A DNA stretch of 64,000 nucleotides from Actinostola sp. cb2023 (taxonomy: Eukaryota > Cnidaria > Anthozoa > Actiniaria > Actinostolidae), in NCBI GenBank assembly GCA_033675265.1, contig JAUJYZ010000974.1:872001-936000 (forward strand), in the 5' to 3' direction. The position numbers were made by a program, and so were the translations under genes. The notes under the pieces were generated by a model that was not told where the DNA came from, did not search any database, and worked only from the letters and a program-made list of their open reading frames with translations. Numbering within the stretch: position 1 is the first letter of the stretch; each line of letters opens with the position of its first letter. Shown piece after piece: positions 44,449-58,329 of the stretch.

Positions 44449-44957
44449 CGTTGAGTGTGTGTGTTCCGTTTATGGTTGATTGAGACCTACCAGTCAGTTA
44501 GGGTGCTCCGCAGTGCCTGCTCGTTGAGTGTGTGTGTTCCGTTTATGGTTGATTGAGACCTACCAGTCAGTTAGTGCTCCGCTGTGCCTGCTCGTTGAGT
44601 GTGTGTGTTCTGGTTATGGTTGATTGAGACCTACCAGTTAGTTAGGGTGCTCCGCAGTGCCTGCTCGTTGAGTGTGTGTGTTCCGTTTATGGTTGATTGA
44701 GACCTACCAGTTAGTTAGGGTGCTCCGCAATGCCTGCTCGTTGAGTGTGTGTGTTCCGTTTATGGTTGATTGAGACCTACCAGTCAGTTAGGGTGCTCCG
44801 CAGTGCCTGCTCGTTGAGTGTGTGTGTTCCGTTTATGGTTGATTTAGCCCTACCAGTCAGTTAGGGTGCTCCGCAGTGCCTGCTCGTTGAGTGTGTGTGT
44901 TCCGTTTATGGTTGATTGAGACCTACCAGTCAGTTAGGGTGCTCCGCAGTGCTTGCT
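44449..44957. repeat. Tandem repeat, 73-bp unit, about 7 copies
   Basis: The unit contains GCTCGTTGAGTGTGTGTGTT, CCGTTTATGGTTGATTGAGA and CCTACCAGTCAGTTAGGGTG. One copy has lost two or three bases, others have single changes. Confidence 0.9.
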
Positions 44958-45127
44958 CGGAGGATTTCATACCCCACATTCATGGACTTGTCTGAACAAA
45001 TTTCATTTACAATTTCTTCCTCATTCAGTACATTACTGATGCATGACATATGATCCCGCACCAGCAAAGACGGCAATTTTGTACTGGACTAGCTGTACGA
45101 CGATACTGTACTGTGTCCTGCACTGTA

Positions 45128-46132
45128 TTAGCCACTTTGGAAACGAGTAAAGGACTGGGAACGAGTTTTTAGAATTAATCTAATTAAGAAATGAACCCCA
45201 TCACAAGAAAGAGCATGTCAGAATTAGTAAGTTTACAAAGTTTCGATAGGTTTAGCCCGTTAGATATTGAACGAGTGCAGTTTTTGCAGTTTTTAAATGC
45301 CTGCAGTTCATTCGCTACTTCTCAAGGTACTTAAGGCCTGGTTCAAGCCTTAAATAGCAGAAAAACGAAAAAAATTATAATGTCTAATCATTTTGACTAA
45401 ACATCACAAAACTTGGCACAGCTTGAGAGTTTTATATCCTCTACTCATTTGAGTGAATGAAATCCAAAACAGCGTATCATGTGGTTAACCACGTGACAAA
45501 TAATTTTGAAAACAAAATATAAAATGCGGTCGCCAGTTTAAGAGGAAAGTGAAAGCAAATAGTTGTGTATAATCACGTTTATGATCATCTATTAACCCTC
45601 GTTTAGAAAACCTGTCTCCCGCTTTTTGCAAGGAGAATATTTCGGAAAAGAGGTCACGTGACCATTTCATCAGATTATATTTCTGTAGTTTTCTCTTAAA
45701 CTATATATAATTCCGAGGTTTTCTAAACGCTATCTTGTTTAACTAGTTATCCTTAACGCTATTACGTAAAAGGTATTTCATTGTGAATTGAATTCGCGAC
45801 CGCATTTAAAAAAAACTATATTTTCCTCCATAAGGTCACGTGACCACATGACGTCACAATTGTTAGATCCAAATTGTCTCAAATCTTGTATATAACCTTA
45901 TGCCTAAATATGAGTGCCTAAGTAAATTAGAGCAGCGAGTTATTACAAGAAATGTGATTTTCCAAGTTGCCTTTTTGAACCAGGCCTTAAGTACCTTGAG
46001 TTGTCCAAACCCTATCAAACTCCTGAAACTTACTAATTCTGATATGTTCTTTCTTGTGATGGGGTTCATTTCTTAATCAGATTATTTCTAAAAACTCGTT
46101 CGCAGTCCTTTACTCGTTTCCAAAGTGGCTAA
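45128..46132. mobile_element. 1 kb element with long terminal inverted repeats
   Basis: TTAGCCACTTTGGAAACGAG at left and CTCGTTTCCAAAGTGGCTAA at right. Arms extend well over 100 bp (GAAATGAACCCCATCACAAG, AGGTACTTAAGGCCTGGTTC and their complements). No transposase gene. A partial relative is at 62950-63060. Confidence 0.85.
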
Positions 46133-46289
46133 TTGTGCTGTGCTGTGCTGTGCTACATGTGCTGTGCTGCATAAGTGAGTCGGTGCTATGCTATACCGTG
46201 ATGTGTTGCATGTACTGTCTAATAGTGTACTGTACAGTTTTGCCATCAAATAAACAAAAAGTCAGAGACAAAAAGTAAACAAAATTCAG

Positions 46290-46716
46290 CGGAATATCAT
46301 AGAATGTGGAAAGGTATATGCATAGAGTATATCAATAACATGGCTATTAATGGCGGCATAGTCTTATACAAGAGAAAATATGCATAGAGTATATCAATAA
46401 CATGGCTATTAATGGCATAGTCTTATAGCAAGGTATATGCATAGAGTATATCAATAACATGGCTATAATGGTATAGTCTTATAGCAAGGTATATGCATAG
46501 AGTATATCAATAACATGGCTATAATGGTATAGTCTTATAGCAAGGTATATGCATAGAGTATATCAATAACATGGCTATTAATGGCATAGTCTTATAGCAA
46601 GGTATATGCATAGAGTATATCAATAACATGGCTATAATGGTATAGTCTTATAGCAAGGTATATGCATAGAGTATATCAATAACATGGCTATTAATGGCAT
46701 AATCTTATAGCAAGGT
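46290..46716. repeat. Tandem repeat, about 55-57-bp unit, about 8 copies
   Basis: The unit contains AGGTATATGCATAGAGTATA, TCAATAACATGGCTATTAAT and GGCATAGTCTTATAGCA. Copies differ by two- or three-base indels. Confidence 0.9.
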
Positions 46717-46971
46717 GTCTGACACAGCATTGACTTTGATCTGCCGGCCATCATGTCAATCAGCGTCCATCAGCATGCACATTAATCATATAAAGTATGC
46801 AACAAAATGATCACAAGGAAGTTGCATGATAACAATGAGTAAGGAAGTAATGACCTCAGCATGTTCTTAGTAATTTTTGAGGTTCAGCCAGTATAGTTGA
46901 GAATTGTTTTCATATCAGTTTTCATTTCTTCCGTTCACTCTTAGAAGAGGTCAAATGGGTCAAAAAAAGAA

Positions 46972-46978
46972 TATAAAA
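46972..46978 (+). promoter_or_regulatory. TATA box of PLA2 gene 2
   Basis: TATAAAA about 118 bp before the ATG at 47090. A start of transcription near 47003 would be expected. Confidence 0.6.
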
Positions 46979-47089
46979 ACGGGACACTGTCTTTGAGTGC
47001 ACTATACTACAACATTAATACAAGAAGCAGTGTAAAGATAGAACTGATCACACAAGAAAAGAAGCAAGTTTGATCGATATCCACTCAAG

Positions 47090-48020
47090 ATGACTACCTA
47101 CATTGCGAGCCTTGTCATTCTGTTGATGGCTTGTGCCTTGTATGTTTGCCAATCATTACCTACTGTTAACAAAACCAATGAAGAAAACCCTCTCATTTTC
47201 CCTGGCACGAAATGGTGCGGCAAAGGAAACGATGCACAGAGTTACGATGAATTAGGTGAGTGCATATATTTCTTGCCGTCTTCGTTATAAATGTAAGGGC
47301 GTTGGTTGCATGCATGGTCTGAAAACAAAAACGCATCACTGAGAAATATTGGACACCATTTCCGTTTTTAATTTGGAAATTAAAAACACTGATAAAAGCT
47401 AATCTTTATTGACACTACAGTTCTATAACACCTTTTGTCTAAAAAAAACTTTCTAATAACAACTTTTAGCTAAGTTAATTACTGCATGATCAGGGAGGGC
47501 TCGAAATGACGGCGCAGGCCAGGGGATTGGAAAAGAGGAATTAAAGGAATAAAAGAGGCTCCCCTCCAGTTTTTTCTTAATTGATTCTCAGCGGCCCCCT
47601 GATTGCCGTTAATAAAGAGTTCTAGTATCAGTTTATATTGTTTGTTCAAAATCAGGTGAACACAACGGCACTGACGTATGCTGCCGTGCACACGATCACT
47701 GCCCTCACTTCGTCCCACCATTCCAGGAACGATATGGCATCTTCAACATCTTCCCAGTCCACATCTTCCAGTGTTCGTGTGAAACCCAATTCTACAACTG
47801 CCTTCTGCAGCTCAACAACCCTATCGCTTTAACTATTGGTCGAGTGTACTTCAACGCCATTCGTAATCCTTGCTTCAAACTGGCAAAGAGGAGAGTATGT
47901 GTAAAAGCGTCGCTATTTGATTTTTTTAGCTTTGGTGGCTGCAAGAAGTACGGCTACATGTACTCTGGAAAAATGTCATGGCTGACGAGCCTCTTGAGGC
48001 ACTTCCCTGCGCGCAGATAG
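47090..48020 (+). CDS. Secreted group III phospholipase A2, gene 2
   Basis: A compact 176-residue sPLA2. Exon 1 is 47090-47255 (donor TTAG|GTGAGT) and exon 2 is 47656-48020 (acceptor AAATCAG), joined in phase 1. The signal peptide is ASLVILLMACALYVCQS. The Ca2+ loop is FPGTKWCGKGN, the active site CCRAHDHC keeps His and Asp, and the Cys pattern (QCSCETQFYNCL, NPCFKL, RRVCVK) follows group III PLA2. The domain ends at the stop with no extra tail, unlike gene 1. AATAAA sites near 48147 could end the transcript. Same exon structure and strand as gene 1, so the two are tandem duplicates. Possible roles are digestion, defence or venom; the sequence does not choose. Confidence 0.9.
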
Positions 48021-48287
48021 CTAGAAACGCAACATTTGTGAAATGTTGAAAAACTGCATCTTTAATCTTTATTGTAGGTTTTGATTGAACTTTGTAGCAT
48101 AGCCATCGACAAATAACTAGCAAGACATATTTTACTCTTCTTAGTTAATAAATAAAATGATTAGTTTGACTGTGAATCATTGTAAGTATATATATATGAA
48201 ATAGGAATGGAAAAGTTGATGAACTGAAATAAAAGATTAAAATAGAGAAGTAAAATGATATAATTGTGTCTGCACGTAAATGAGTAA

Positions 48288-49205
48288 TATCAATCTCATG
48301 AACTGTAGAGGGAACCAGAGATACTGCGGGATGAACTGTAGAGGGAACCAGAGATACTGCGGGATGAACTGTAGAGGGAACCAGAGATACTGCGGGATGA
48401 ACTGTAGAGGGAACCAGAGATACTGCGGGATGAACTGTAGAGGGAACCAGAGATACTGCGGGATGAACTGTAGAGGGAACCAGAGATACTGCGGGATGAA
48501 CTGTAGAGGGAACCAGAGATACTGCGGGATGAACTGTAGAGGGAACCAGAGATACTGCGGGATGAACTGTAGAGGGAACCAGAGATACTGCGGGATGAAC
48601 TGTAGAGGGAACCAGAGATACTGCGGGATAAACTGTAGAGGGAACCAGAGATACTGCGGGATGAACTGTAGAGGGAACCAGAGATACTGCGGGATGAACT
48701 GTAGAGGGAACCAGAGATACTGCGGGATGAACTGTAGAGGGAACCAGAGATACTGCGGGATGAACTGTAGAGGGAACCAGAGATACTGCGGGATGAACTG
48801 TAGAGGGAACCAGAGATACTGCGGGATAGAGGGAACCAGAGAACTGTAGAGGGAAACCAGAGATACTGCGGGATGAACTGTAGAGGGAACCAGAGATACT
48901 GCGGGATGAACTGTAGAGGGAACCAGAGATACTGCGGGATGAACTGTAGAGGGAACCAGAGATACTGCGGGATGAACTGTAGAGGGAACCAGAGATACTG
49001 CGGGATGAACTGTAGAGGGAACCAGAGATACTGCGGGATGAACTGTAGAGGGAACCAGAGATACTGCGGGATGAACTGTAGAGGGAACCAGAGATACTGC
49101 GGGATGAACTGTAGAGGGAACCAGAGATACTGCGGGATGAACTGTAGAGGGAACCAGAGATACTGCGGGATGAACTGTAGAGGGAACCAGAGATACTGCG
49201 GGATG
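48288..49205. repeat. Tandem repeat, 33-bp unit, about 28 copies
   Basis: The unit is ATGAACTGTAGAGGGAACCA followed by GAGATACTGCGGG. Nearly all copies are identical. A rearranged spot at 48826-48855 breaks the phase. 33 is divisible by three, so long frames (11-residue repeats) are open on both strands without gene features. Confidence 0.95.
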
Positions 49206-49226
49206 AACGAAAAGAGAGACATGAGA

Positions 49227-49297
49227 TAGAGTCGTTTTCATGATGAGTAGGAAGTAGTTACGGTACGGTTCGTGCCGTGCGGTGACCGTGCCGAGCA

Positions 49298-49330
<33 letters not shown>

Positions 49331-49876
49331 ACTCAGGGTTATCAGTGACGGGGAGGTGCAAAGACCTTTTTGGGGTTTGAAATTCGCGGCTTGGGTAACC
49401 TGACTCCCCCTCCCCTTTCCTTTTTGAAGGCCTGATGATACTCAGGTTACGGCTTGGGACTTTTTGGGGGGTTATCAATTTTCTGGTGGCCCTTTTATGA
49501 TATAAAGATTTTGGCAAGGACTTTTTGGGGGTTTGATAAAAATGATATCCTACCATTCTCGATTTTATGCGGAGAAAAATTGGACTTTTTGGGGGTTACG
49601 ATTTTGGGTCATTGGACTTTTTTGGGGTCTTGTTTTTGCGTAATGGACTTTTTGGGGGTTAAAAAGTTTGGCCTCATTCGCACCTCCCCGTCACTGATAC
49701 CCCTGAGTACCCCCCCCCCCCCCCCCCCCCTTGGGCCGAGCATGCATTCTGATTGATTGAGTAATGATCTTGCGCGCTGTGATTGATTGAATAGATGTCT
49801 TCGATTCCGTACCGTAACCCGTAACAAAACCGTAACTCCGTGCCGTAGATTTCCCACCGATTACGCAAACGACTCC
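49227..49876. repeat. AGAGTCG-MITE copy 8, split by another element
   Basis: TAGAGTCGTTTTCATGATGA at left, right end ATTACGCAAACGACTCCA. Left interior GTACGGTTCGTGCCGTGCGG, right interior TCGATTCCGTACCGTAACCC. Interrupted by 49298-49734. Confidence 0.85.
49298..49734. mobile_element. G-run-ended transposon with 8-bp target duplication
   Basis: Starts with a run of over 30 G, then GTACTCAGGGTTATCAGTGA. Ends with TCACTGATACCCCTGAGTAC and a run of C. GCCGAGCA flanks both sides (49290-49297 and 49735-49742). The interior repeats GGACTTTTTGGGGGTT-like units. An 8-bp duplication is typical of hAT elements. A diverged relative is at 61947-62212. Confidence 0.85.
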
Positions 49877-49994
49877 ATCGATATCGTACGGCAATTGTTT
49901 CTCTGGGCTTCCTGTGTAATACAGTAGTTCCCAGGCTCCTCACTTCTCGTTGGACCAAATCGAAACGTCGAACAAACGTTTACTATTTATCGAA

Positions 49995-50015
49995 ATGAAT
50001 TTTGCAGCGATTTAA
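49995..50015 (+). promoter_or_regulatory. Upstream ORF before TGS1
   Basis: A 6-codon ATG-to-TAA frame ends five bases before the chosen TGS1 start. If transcribed it could lower TGS1 translation. Confidence 0.4.
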
Positions 50016-50020
50016 ACACT

Positions 50021-53563
<3,543 letters not shown>

Positions 53564-53625
53564 TGTACATAGAGGTTATTTACCAGTCGGGAGGTCAATA
53601 GGGAAAAACTGTGCCCAAGGTCTAT

Positions 53626-54354
53626 CTCTAGATAGAACTACTCTAGATAGAACTACTCTAGATAGAACTACTCTAGATAGAACTACTCTAAGATAGAACT
53701 ACTCTAGATAGAAACTCTACTCTAGATAGAACTACTCTAGATAGAACTACTCTAGATAGAACTACTCTAGATAGAACTACTCTAGATAGACTCTAGATAG
53801 AACTACTCTAGATAGAACTACTCTAGATAGAACTACTCTAGATAGAACTACTCTAGATAGAACTACTCTAGATAGAACTACTCTAGATAGAACTACTCTA
53901 GATAGAACTACTCTAGATAGAACTATAGAACTACTCTAGATAGAACTACTCTAGATAGAACTACTCTAGACTCTAGATAGAACTACTCTAGATAGAACTA
54001 CTCTAGATAGAACTACTCTAAGATAGAACTACTCTAGATAGAACTACTACTCTAGATAGAACTACTCTAGAACTACTCTAGATAGAACTACTCTAGATAG
54101 AACTACTCTAGATAGAACTACTCTAGATAGAACTACTCTAGATAGAACTACTCTAGATAGAACTACTCTAGATAGAACTACTCTAGATAGAACTACTCTA
54201 GATAGAACTACTCTAAGATAGAACTACTCTAAGATAGAACTACTCTAGATAGAACTACTCTAAGATAGAACTACTCTAGATAGAACTACTCTAGATAGAA
54301 CTACTCTAGATAGAACTACTCTAGATAGAACTACTCTAGATAGAACTACTCTAT
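53626..54354. repeat. Minisatellite, 15-bp unit CTCTAGATAGAACTA, about 48 copies
   Basis: Starts about 60 bp after the TGS1 stop, so probably inside its 3' UTR. Units are mostly exact, with single-base insertions (CTCTAAGATAG) and partial units. Confidence 0.95.
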
Positions 54355-54359
54355 TGCCT

Positions 54360-55135
54360 CTGTCAGGATGATAGTTGCCTTTGTTACATGATCGATTTTG
54401 ACCATTTAGAGTGAAGGAGAATTTATTGTTGAATTATAAGACATGATGGCCTCTAAATAGTTTTGTTTTACCATTGGTTGAAAGTATTATTTTGTTTATA
54501 ATTTAGCTGATAGAATACATAATTATATACACTATACCCATAACATTTATAATCAACAACTTGTACGTATGGAGTTTGATTGTTTTAATTGCAATCCTTT
54601 GTACTAATTAATATCATTATCTTGAAGTATACATGTACAAATGTATGTATACAAGGGTTTCAGTCGAAGCCAGCATTGAAAACCAAATAACCATCTGTCT
54701 AAAATGTGCCTTTGCCTTCTACAAAAATGTCGTCATTTCAAGTTTTAGTAAGCCAGTTGTTTAAGAATCTACTGAGAATCCTGTACATTAGTTTTAAAAC
54801 AATGTAACTTGTACTTGTATTTTTAGTTATTTACTTTTTAACAAAAATATATCTCAAGAAAACAATATCAGAGTTCGTATTTCGGAAACTTTCTTTTTGA
54901 GATTGTTATATGATTCTAGGTTTTGGGTTTCTTGTGTATATCAGAGTTTTTGTGAGAAAATCTAGTGGTACATGTATACGCACTGAAGACTCTGAACTCT
55001 CGGTGTGTCTCAAGTGATATAATTTTGTAATGTTGGGAGAGATGAGAAATGGTCAGGGTCATCAGAGTACCATGCATTTGAAGAGTGATAAAGTTTGGGG
55101 TCCAATTTTGACCACTAGAATGTGGAAGGGTTTCA
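54360..55135. other. No feature recognised; TGS1 3' flank
   Basis: AT-rich sequence between the minisatellite and the neuferricin stop codon. No coding region or repeat family seen. The two convergent genes must end here. Confidence 0.5.
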
Positions 55136-56542
55136 TCAACTTTGAATCTTGCAAGAAATGTCCATCTTATTACATCCAGGATACAACTTAATATTAGGGT
55201 GATTCAAGTCCCCCTCACTACCCTCCAGTGTATCGCTTGATGCTCCTGTTGTTCTCACACATACACACTTTGGATCGCGACTGCCAGGTTTGAAAAGCTG
55301 TCTTGGAACTCCTTCCCAACTTCTATGAATTCCTCCACTAGAAAATATACAATTAATAACACAATTAATTATTAATAATTACATGTGATTTAGATAACCC
55401 GAGTTTCATCGAAACAAAACTCTGATTATTATTATTATTTAGAAGAACAAAAAGTTTGTTCAGATGCAGCACATACATTTACTACATGCTAGATGACTAC
55501 AAGTACAAGATATCTCTCTTTTGTCAAAATAGATACATGTATACCCTTTCCAGCTGGTTCCTGATGGGCTGTTTTATACCAATACACTCTCGTTGAGGCA
55601 AACCTTCATTAATCTAGACAGTATTTTCTAGCCTGCATCTATCTATCTCTCTGCCAGATAAGCCCTGCACGACCAACATGATCTGTCCGGTCTGAAAATA
55701 GTCCAATGTCAATCCAACAACACTGGTGCGTCCAAACTTCAACTGGATTGAAATTTTCAGGGTTGTATTTCAGCAATAGTGGTTGTTATTTCATTATAGG
55801 AATACTCTCTTGCATACCTTTCTTGGGAGCACCATACTTCAGCACCTTCATTTTGACTCCACTTGGAATTACATGGGGGGAACTTCTTATCATCATCTTT
55901 CTGTTTCTCTCTTAGAAGTTTTCCCTCTTTGATCAATGCCTTTGCCTCCTTGAGTGCAGATGTTGGTTTGCCATTCTCATTGTAATACCTTCCAATTACT
56001 TTGCCAAGGTAGGTATAATCTTTTCTATAAAAGTCCATCCATTCCTTTATCCCAAGCATTTCTTCAGGACTAAGGCCTGTGACGTCATCTGTGGCCTTTT
56101 CTCTAGAGAACACGCCAGTGACAAAAGAGGGGGTCGAGTCCCTACCTGCAAAGACATTATAACCGCTATCTTTGCCATAATGACGCCTTCCTTTATCGAC
56201 ATCATAAACCCGACCAAGTATTGCAATGTAGATAGGTACACTTGGGTCTGAACCGTCGTGTTTTGCGAGCTCGGTTGCTGTCATGAGTAAGCCTTTCTTC
56301 GCCAGGGAGCCCTTGACTTCAACATCGTCTCTTTGCGTTGTGTACAGAAAAACAATGCTTATAATCACCATAATTATTGGTAATAAGATATAATTAATGT
56401 AAAGGACTCCTGAAGTGTTTTTTAAAGACATCGGTTTGTCTGTTTTCTGTTGTTTTGGCTGGACATCTTTAGCACACTTTGTCGATGTGCTTGATGTTGA
56501 TGAAGGTGGATCATCTGAAGGAAGCTCCGTCATTTTAGCCAT
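55136..56542 (-). CDS. NEUFC: Neuferricin (cytochrome b5 domain-containing 2), 2 exons
   Basis: Membrane-associated progesterone-receptor-type (MAPR) haem-binding protein. In mammals neuferricin promotes neuronal differentiation. Exon 1 is 56542-55818 (donor AAAG|GTATGC) and exon 2 is 55337-55136 (acceptor TTTCTAG), joined in phase 2 to 308 residues. After a Ser/Lys-rich N-terminus comes one membrane anchor at about residues 46-67 (YINYILLPIIMVIISIVFLY), then the cytochrome b5-like domain at about 88-185 (LAKHDGSDPSVPIYIAILGR, VYDVDKGRRHYG, YNVFAGRDSTPSFVTGVF), then WMDFYRKDYTYLGKVIGRYY. Exon 2 adds the family C-terminus: GGIHRSWEGVPRQLFKPGSR, KCVCVRTTGASS and NHPNIKLYPGC. Mammalian neuferricin has a signal sequence; the longer N-terminus here is unusual. 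Convergent with TGS1. Confidence 0.92.
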
Positions 56543-56944
56543 ACTTCAAGAGAGGCTTAAGAAATATGATTAAAGGAGTTTGTAGAACTAGAAGAGGTAA
56601 ATATAATTACGTTCTCCAATGGTCCAACTGAGTAGAGTTTATATGAAGACACGCCAACACAGCTTGGTAATGGTTTAGCTGAGCTTTGCAACAGCTACCA
56701 CAGGGAACCGACAGGGAACCCATAGTCATAGACCACAGGCAGCCCAACCATTGCACAGGGAACCCATAGTCATAGACCTCTCATTTTGAGCGATTTCGCT
56801 TTTCCAGTTTATAAAATTGCCCATTTTTTACACAGTTAGGTTAGAATCCTTGTAAAATTCCAATTAAATGATATACACGATATATTGATATGGTACATGA
56901 AAATCGATATGGTATTTATCAAAGTTAGGAGTTTGGTCTTCCTG

Positions 56945-57027
56945 CATGCTCGAGAATCCATCGGTGCTCTTCGGCGTGGGCTCGGAAATTTCCGAGCCCA
57001 CGCCGAAGAGCACCGATGGATTCTCGA
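56945..57027. repeat. Perfect 38-bp-arm hairpin (GCTCGAGAATCCATCGGTGC)
   Basis: GCTCGAGAATCCATCGGTGC, TCTTCGGCGTGGGCTCGG is mirrored exactly around AAATT. Located about 0.4 kb upstream of the neuferricin start, on its 5' side. Confidence 0.9.
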
Positions 57028-57029
57028 GC

Positions 57030-57600
57030 CTGGGTCTTCCTGTGACTGTGGCGTTGACACGGTTATGGAGCATAATAAAAGGATCCCTGAAGACACTGTA
57101 TTTTTGTAAGTAAGCATCGTCTTCAAGTTATATGCAGCTGCATGTTAATTCACTCTTGAAACAGACACCCCAGACAACAGTAAACACTTTAATATTACTT
57201 TATATTAAAGCTTTAAGCTTAATACATAAAATTACAAGTCATACAACTGATTCCAACGTAATTTAACAGTCAACTGTTATGTGTTCAGTTTATCGTTCAG
57301 GTTTCAGGGGAGAAAAACAAAAGTTATCTTTATACACGGCTCAAAGGGAGAACACTTTGTAATTAATTTTAATTTTAGTGATTTTGATTCCGTGTTCATT
57401 CAAACTCGGTTTTCACCTGCGTCATTAAAAATTTTCCCAGGACTTAGATAGAACAAAACCTTCATAGACCGAAAGAGCAGCCAAAACCATATATTTCAGC
57501 CGAAGGCTTAGTTAAAAGAAGTTTTAGATACGAAGATATGAGCGATCGCTTATGCTCATAATCATATTCATTTTGAAATCACTAGTAAATCCTGCAATCT
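57030..57600. other. No feature recognised
   Basis: AT-rich intergenic sequence without coding region or recognised repeat. Confidence 0.5.
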
Positions 57601-57614
57601 GATTGGCTAAAAAT

Positions 57615-58256
57615 GGTGCGATTAGTAATGGTAATAGAACTGAGTGGAGTGATTTGGTGGAGTGCAAAATTTGGTCTGAAATCATACGAGTGATTACAAA
57701 ATTGCACGAATCATATTCGCGTAGGTAAGTTGGGAGTGCAATCTTTCATTTATCACGAGTATGATTTTCAGACCAAAATTGCACGACACGAAGTTCAATT
57801 ACCTATTAATCATATTCATTTTGAAATCACTAGTAAATCCTGCAATCTGATTGGCTAAAAATGGTGCGATTAAATCATTAATTGCACTATTTTGGATCAT
57901 TAATTGCACAATGCACCAATTTATTTTTTTTTTTAATTTTCGCACAGAAACTCTAATTTTATTAAATTCAAACGATTCTTCATAAAAAGTAATTTGTAAT
58001 TTAGAATGAAAGAGTTGTATTTTAGGCATCAAAATTATTCTTATTATTGCAACTTACCACCTAAATTACGAGTGTATTTGAAAAGATTTCAAAATGAATA
58101 TGATTAATAGGTAATTGAACTTCGTGTCGTGCAATTTTGGTCTGAAATCATACTCGTGATAACAAATTGCACTCCCGCTACGCGGTCGTGCAATTTTGTA
58201 ATCACTCGTATGATTTCAGACCAAATTGCACTCCACTCAGTTCTATTACCATTACT
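57615..58256. repeat. Large inverted repeat (GGTAATAGAACTGAGTGGAG arms)
   Basis: Arm 57619-57835 (GGTAATAGAACTGAGTGGAG, GGTCTGAAATCATACGAGTG, ACACGAAGTTCAATTACCTA) is mirrored at about 58085-58256. The segment AATCATATTCATTTTGAAAT, TGCAATCTGATTGGCT also occurs as a direct repeat at 57567 and 57809. Confidence 0.85.
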
Positions 58257-58279
58257 AATTTAGTTAAAATGTATGGGTC

Positions 58280-58323
58280 CGCCATCTTGGTGTCCCATCA
58301 AGGGACACCAACATGGCGGCCAA
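58280..58323. repeat. Short hairpin (CCGCCATCTTGGTGTCCC)
   Basis: CCGCCATCTTGGTGTCCC and GGGACACCAACATGGCGG pair around ATCAA with one mismatch. A similar CCGCCATGTTGGATGA hairpin lies at 60556-60624. Confidence 0.8.
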
Positions 58324-58329
58324 GTCACG

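Noticed and set aside
48288..49205. CRISPR-like regular repeat
   Set aside because: Head-to-tail units without spacers in a eukaryotic genome; an ordinary minisatellite.
48237..49556. 439-codon minus-strand frame with VHPAVSLVPST and IPQYLWFPLQF repeats
   Set aside because: Product of the 33-bp array; the repeat peptide changes frame midway, so it is not one protein.
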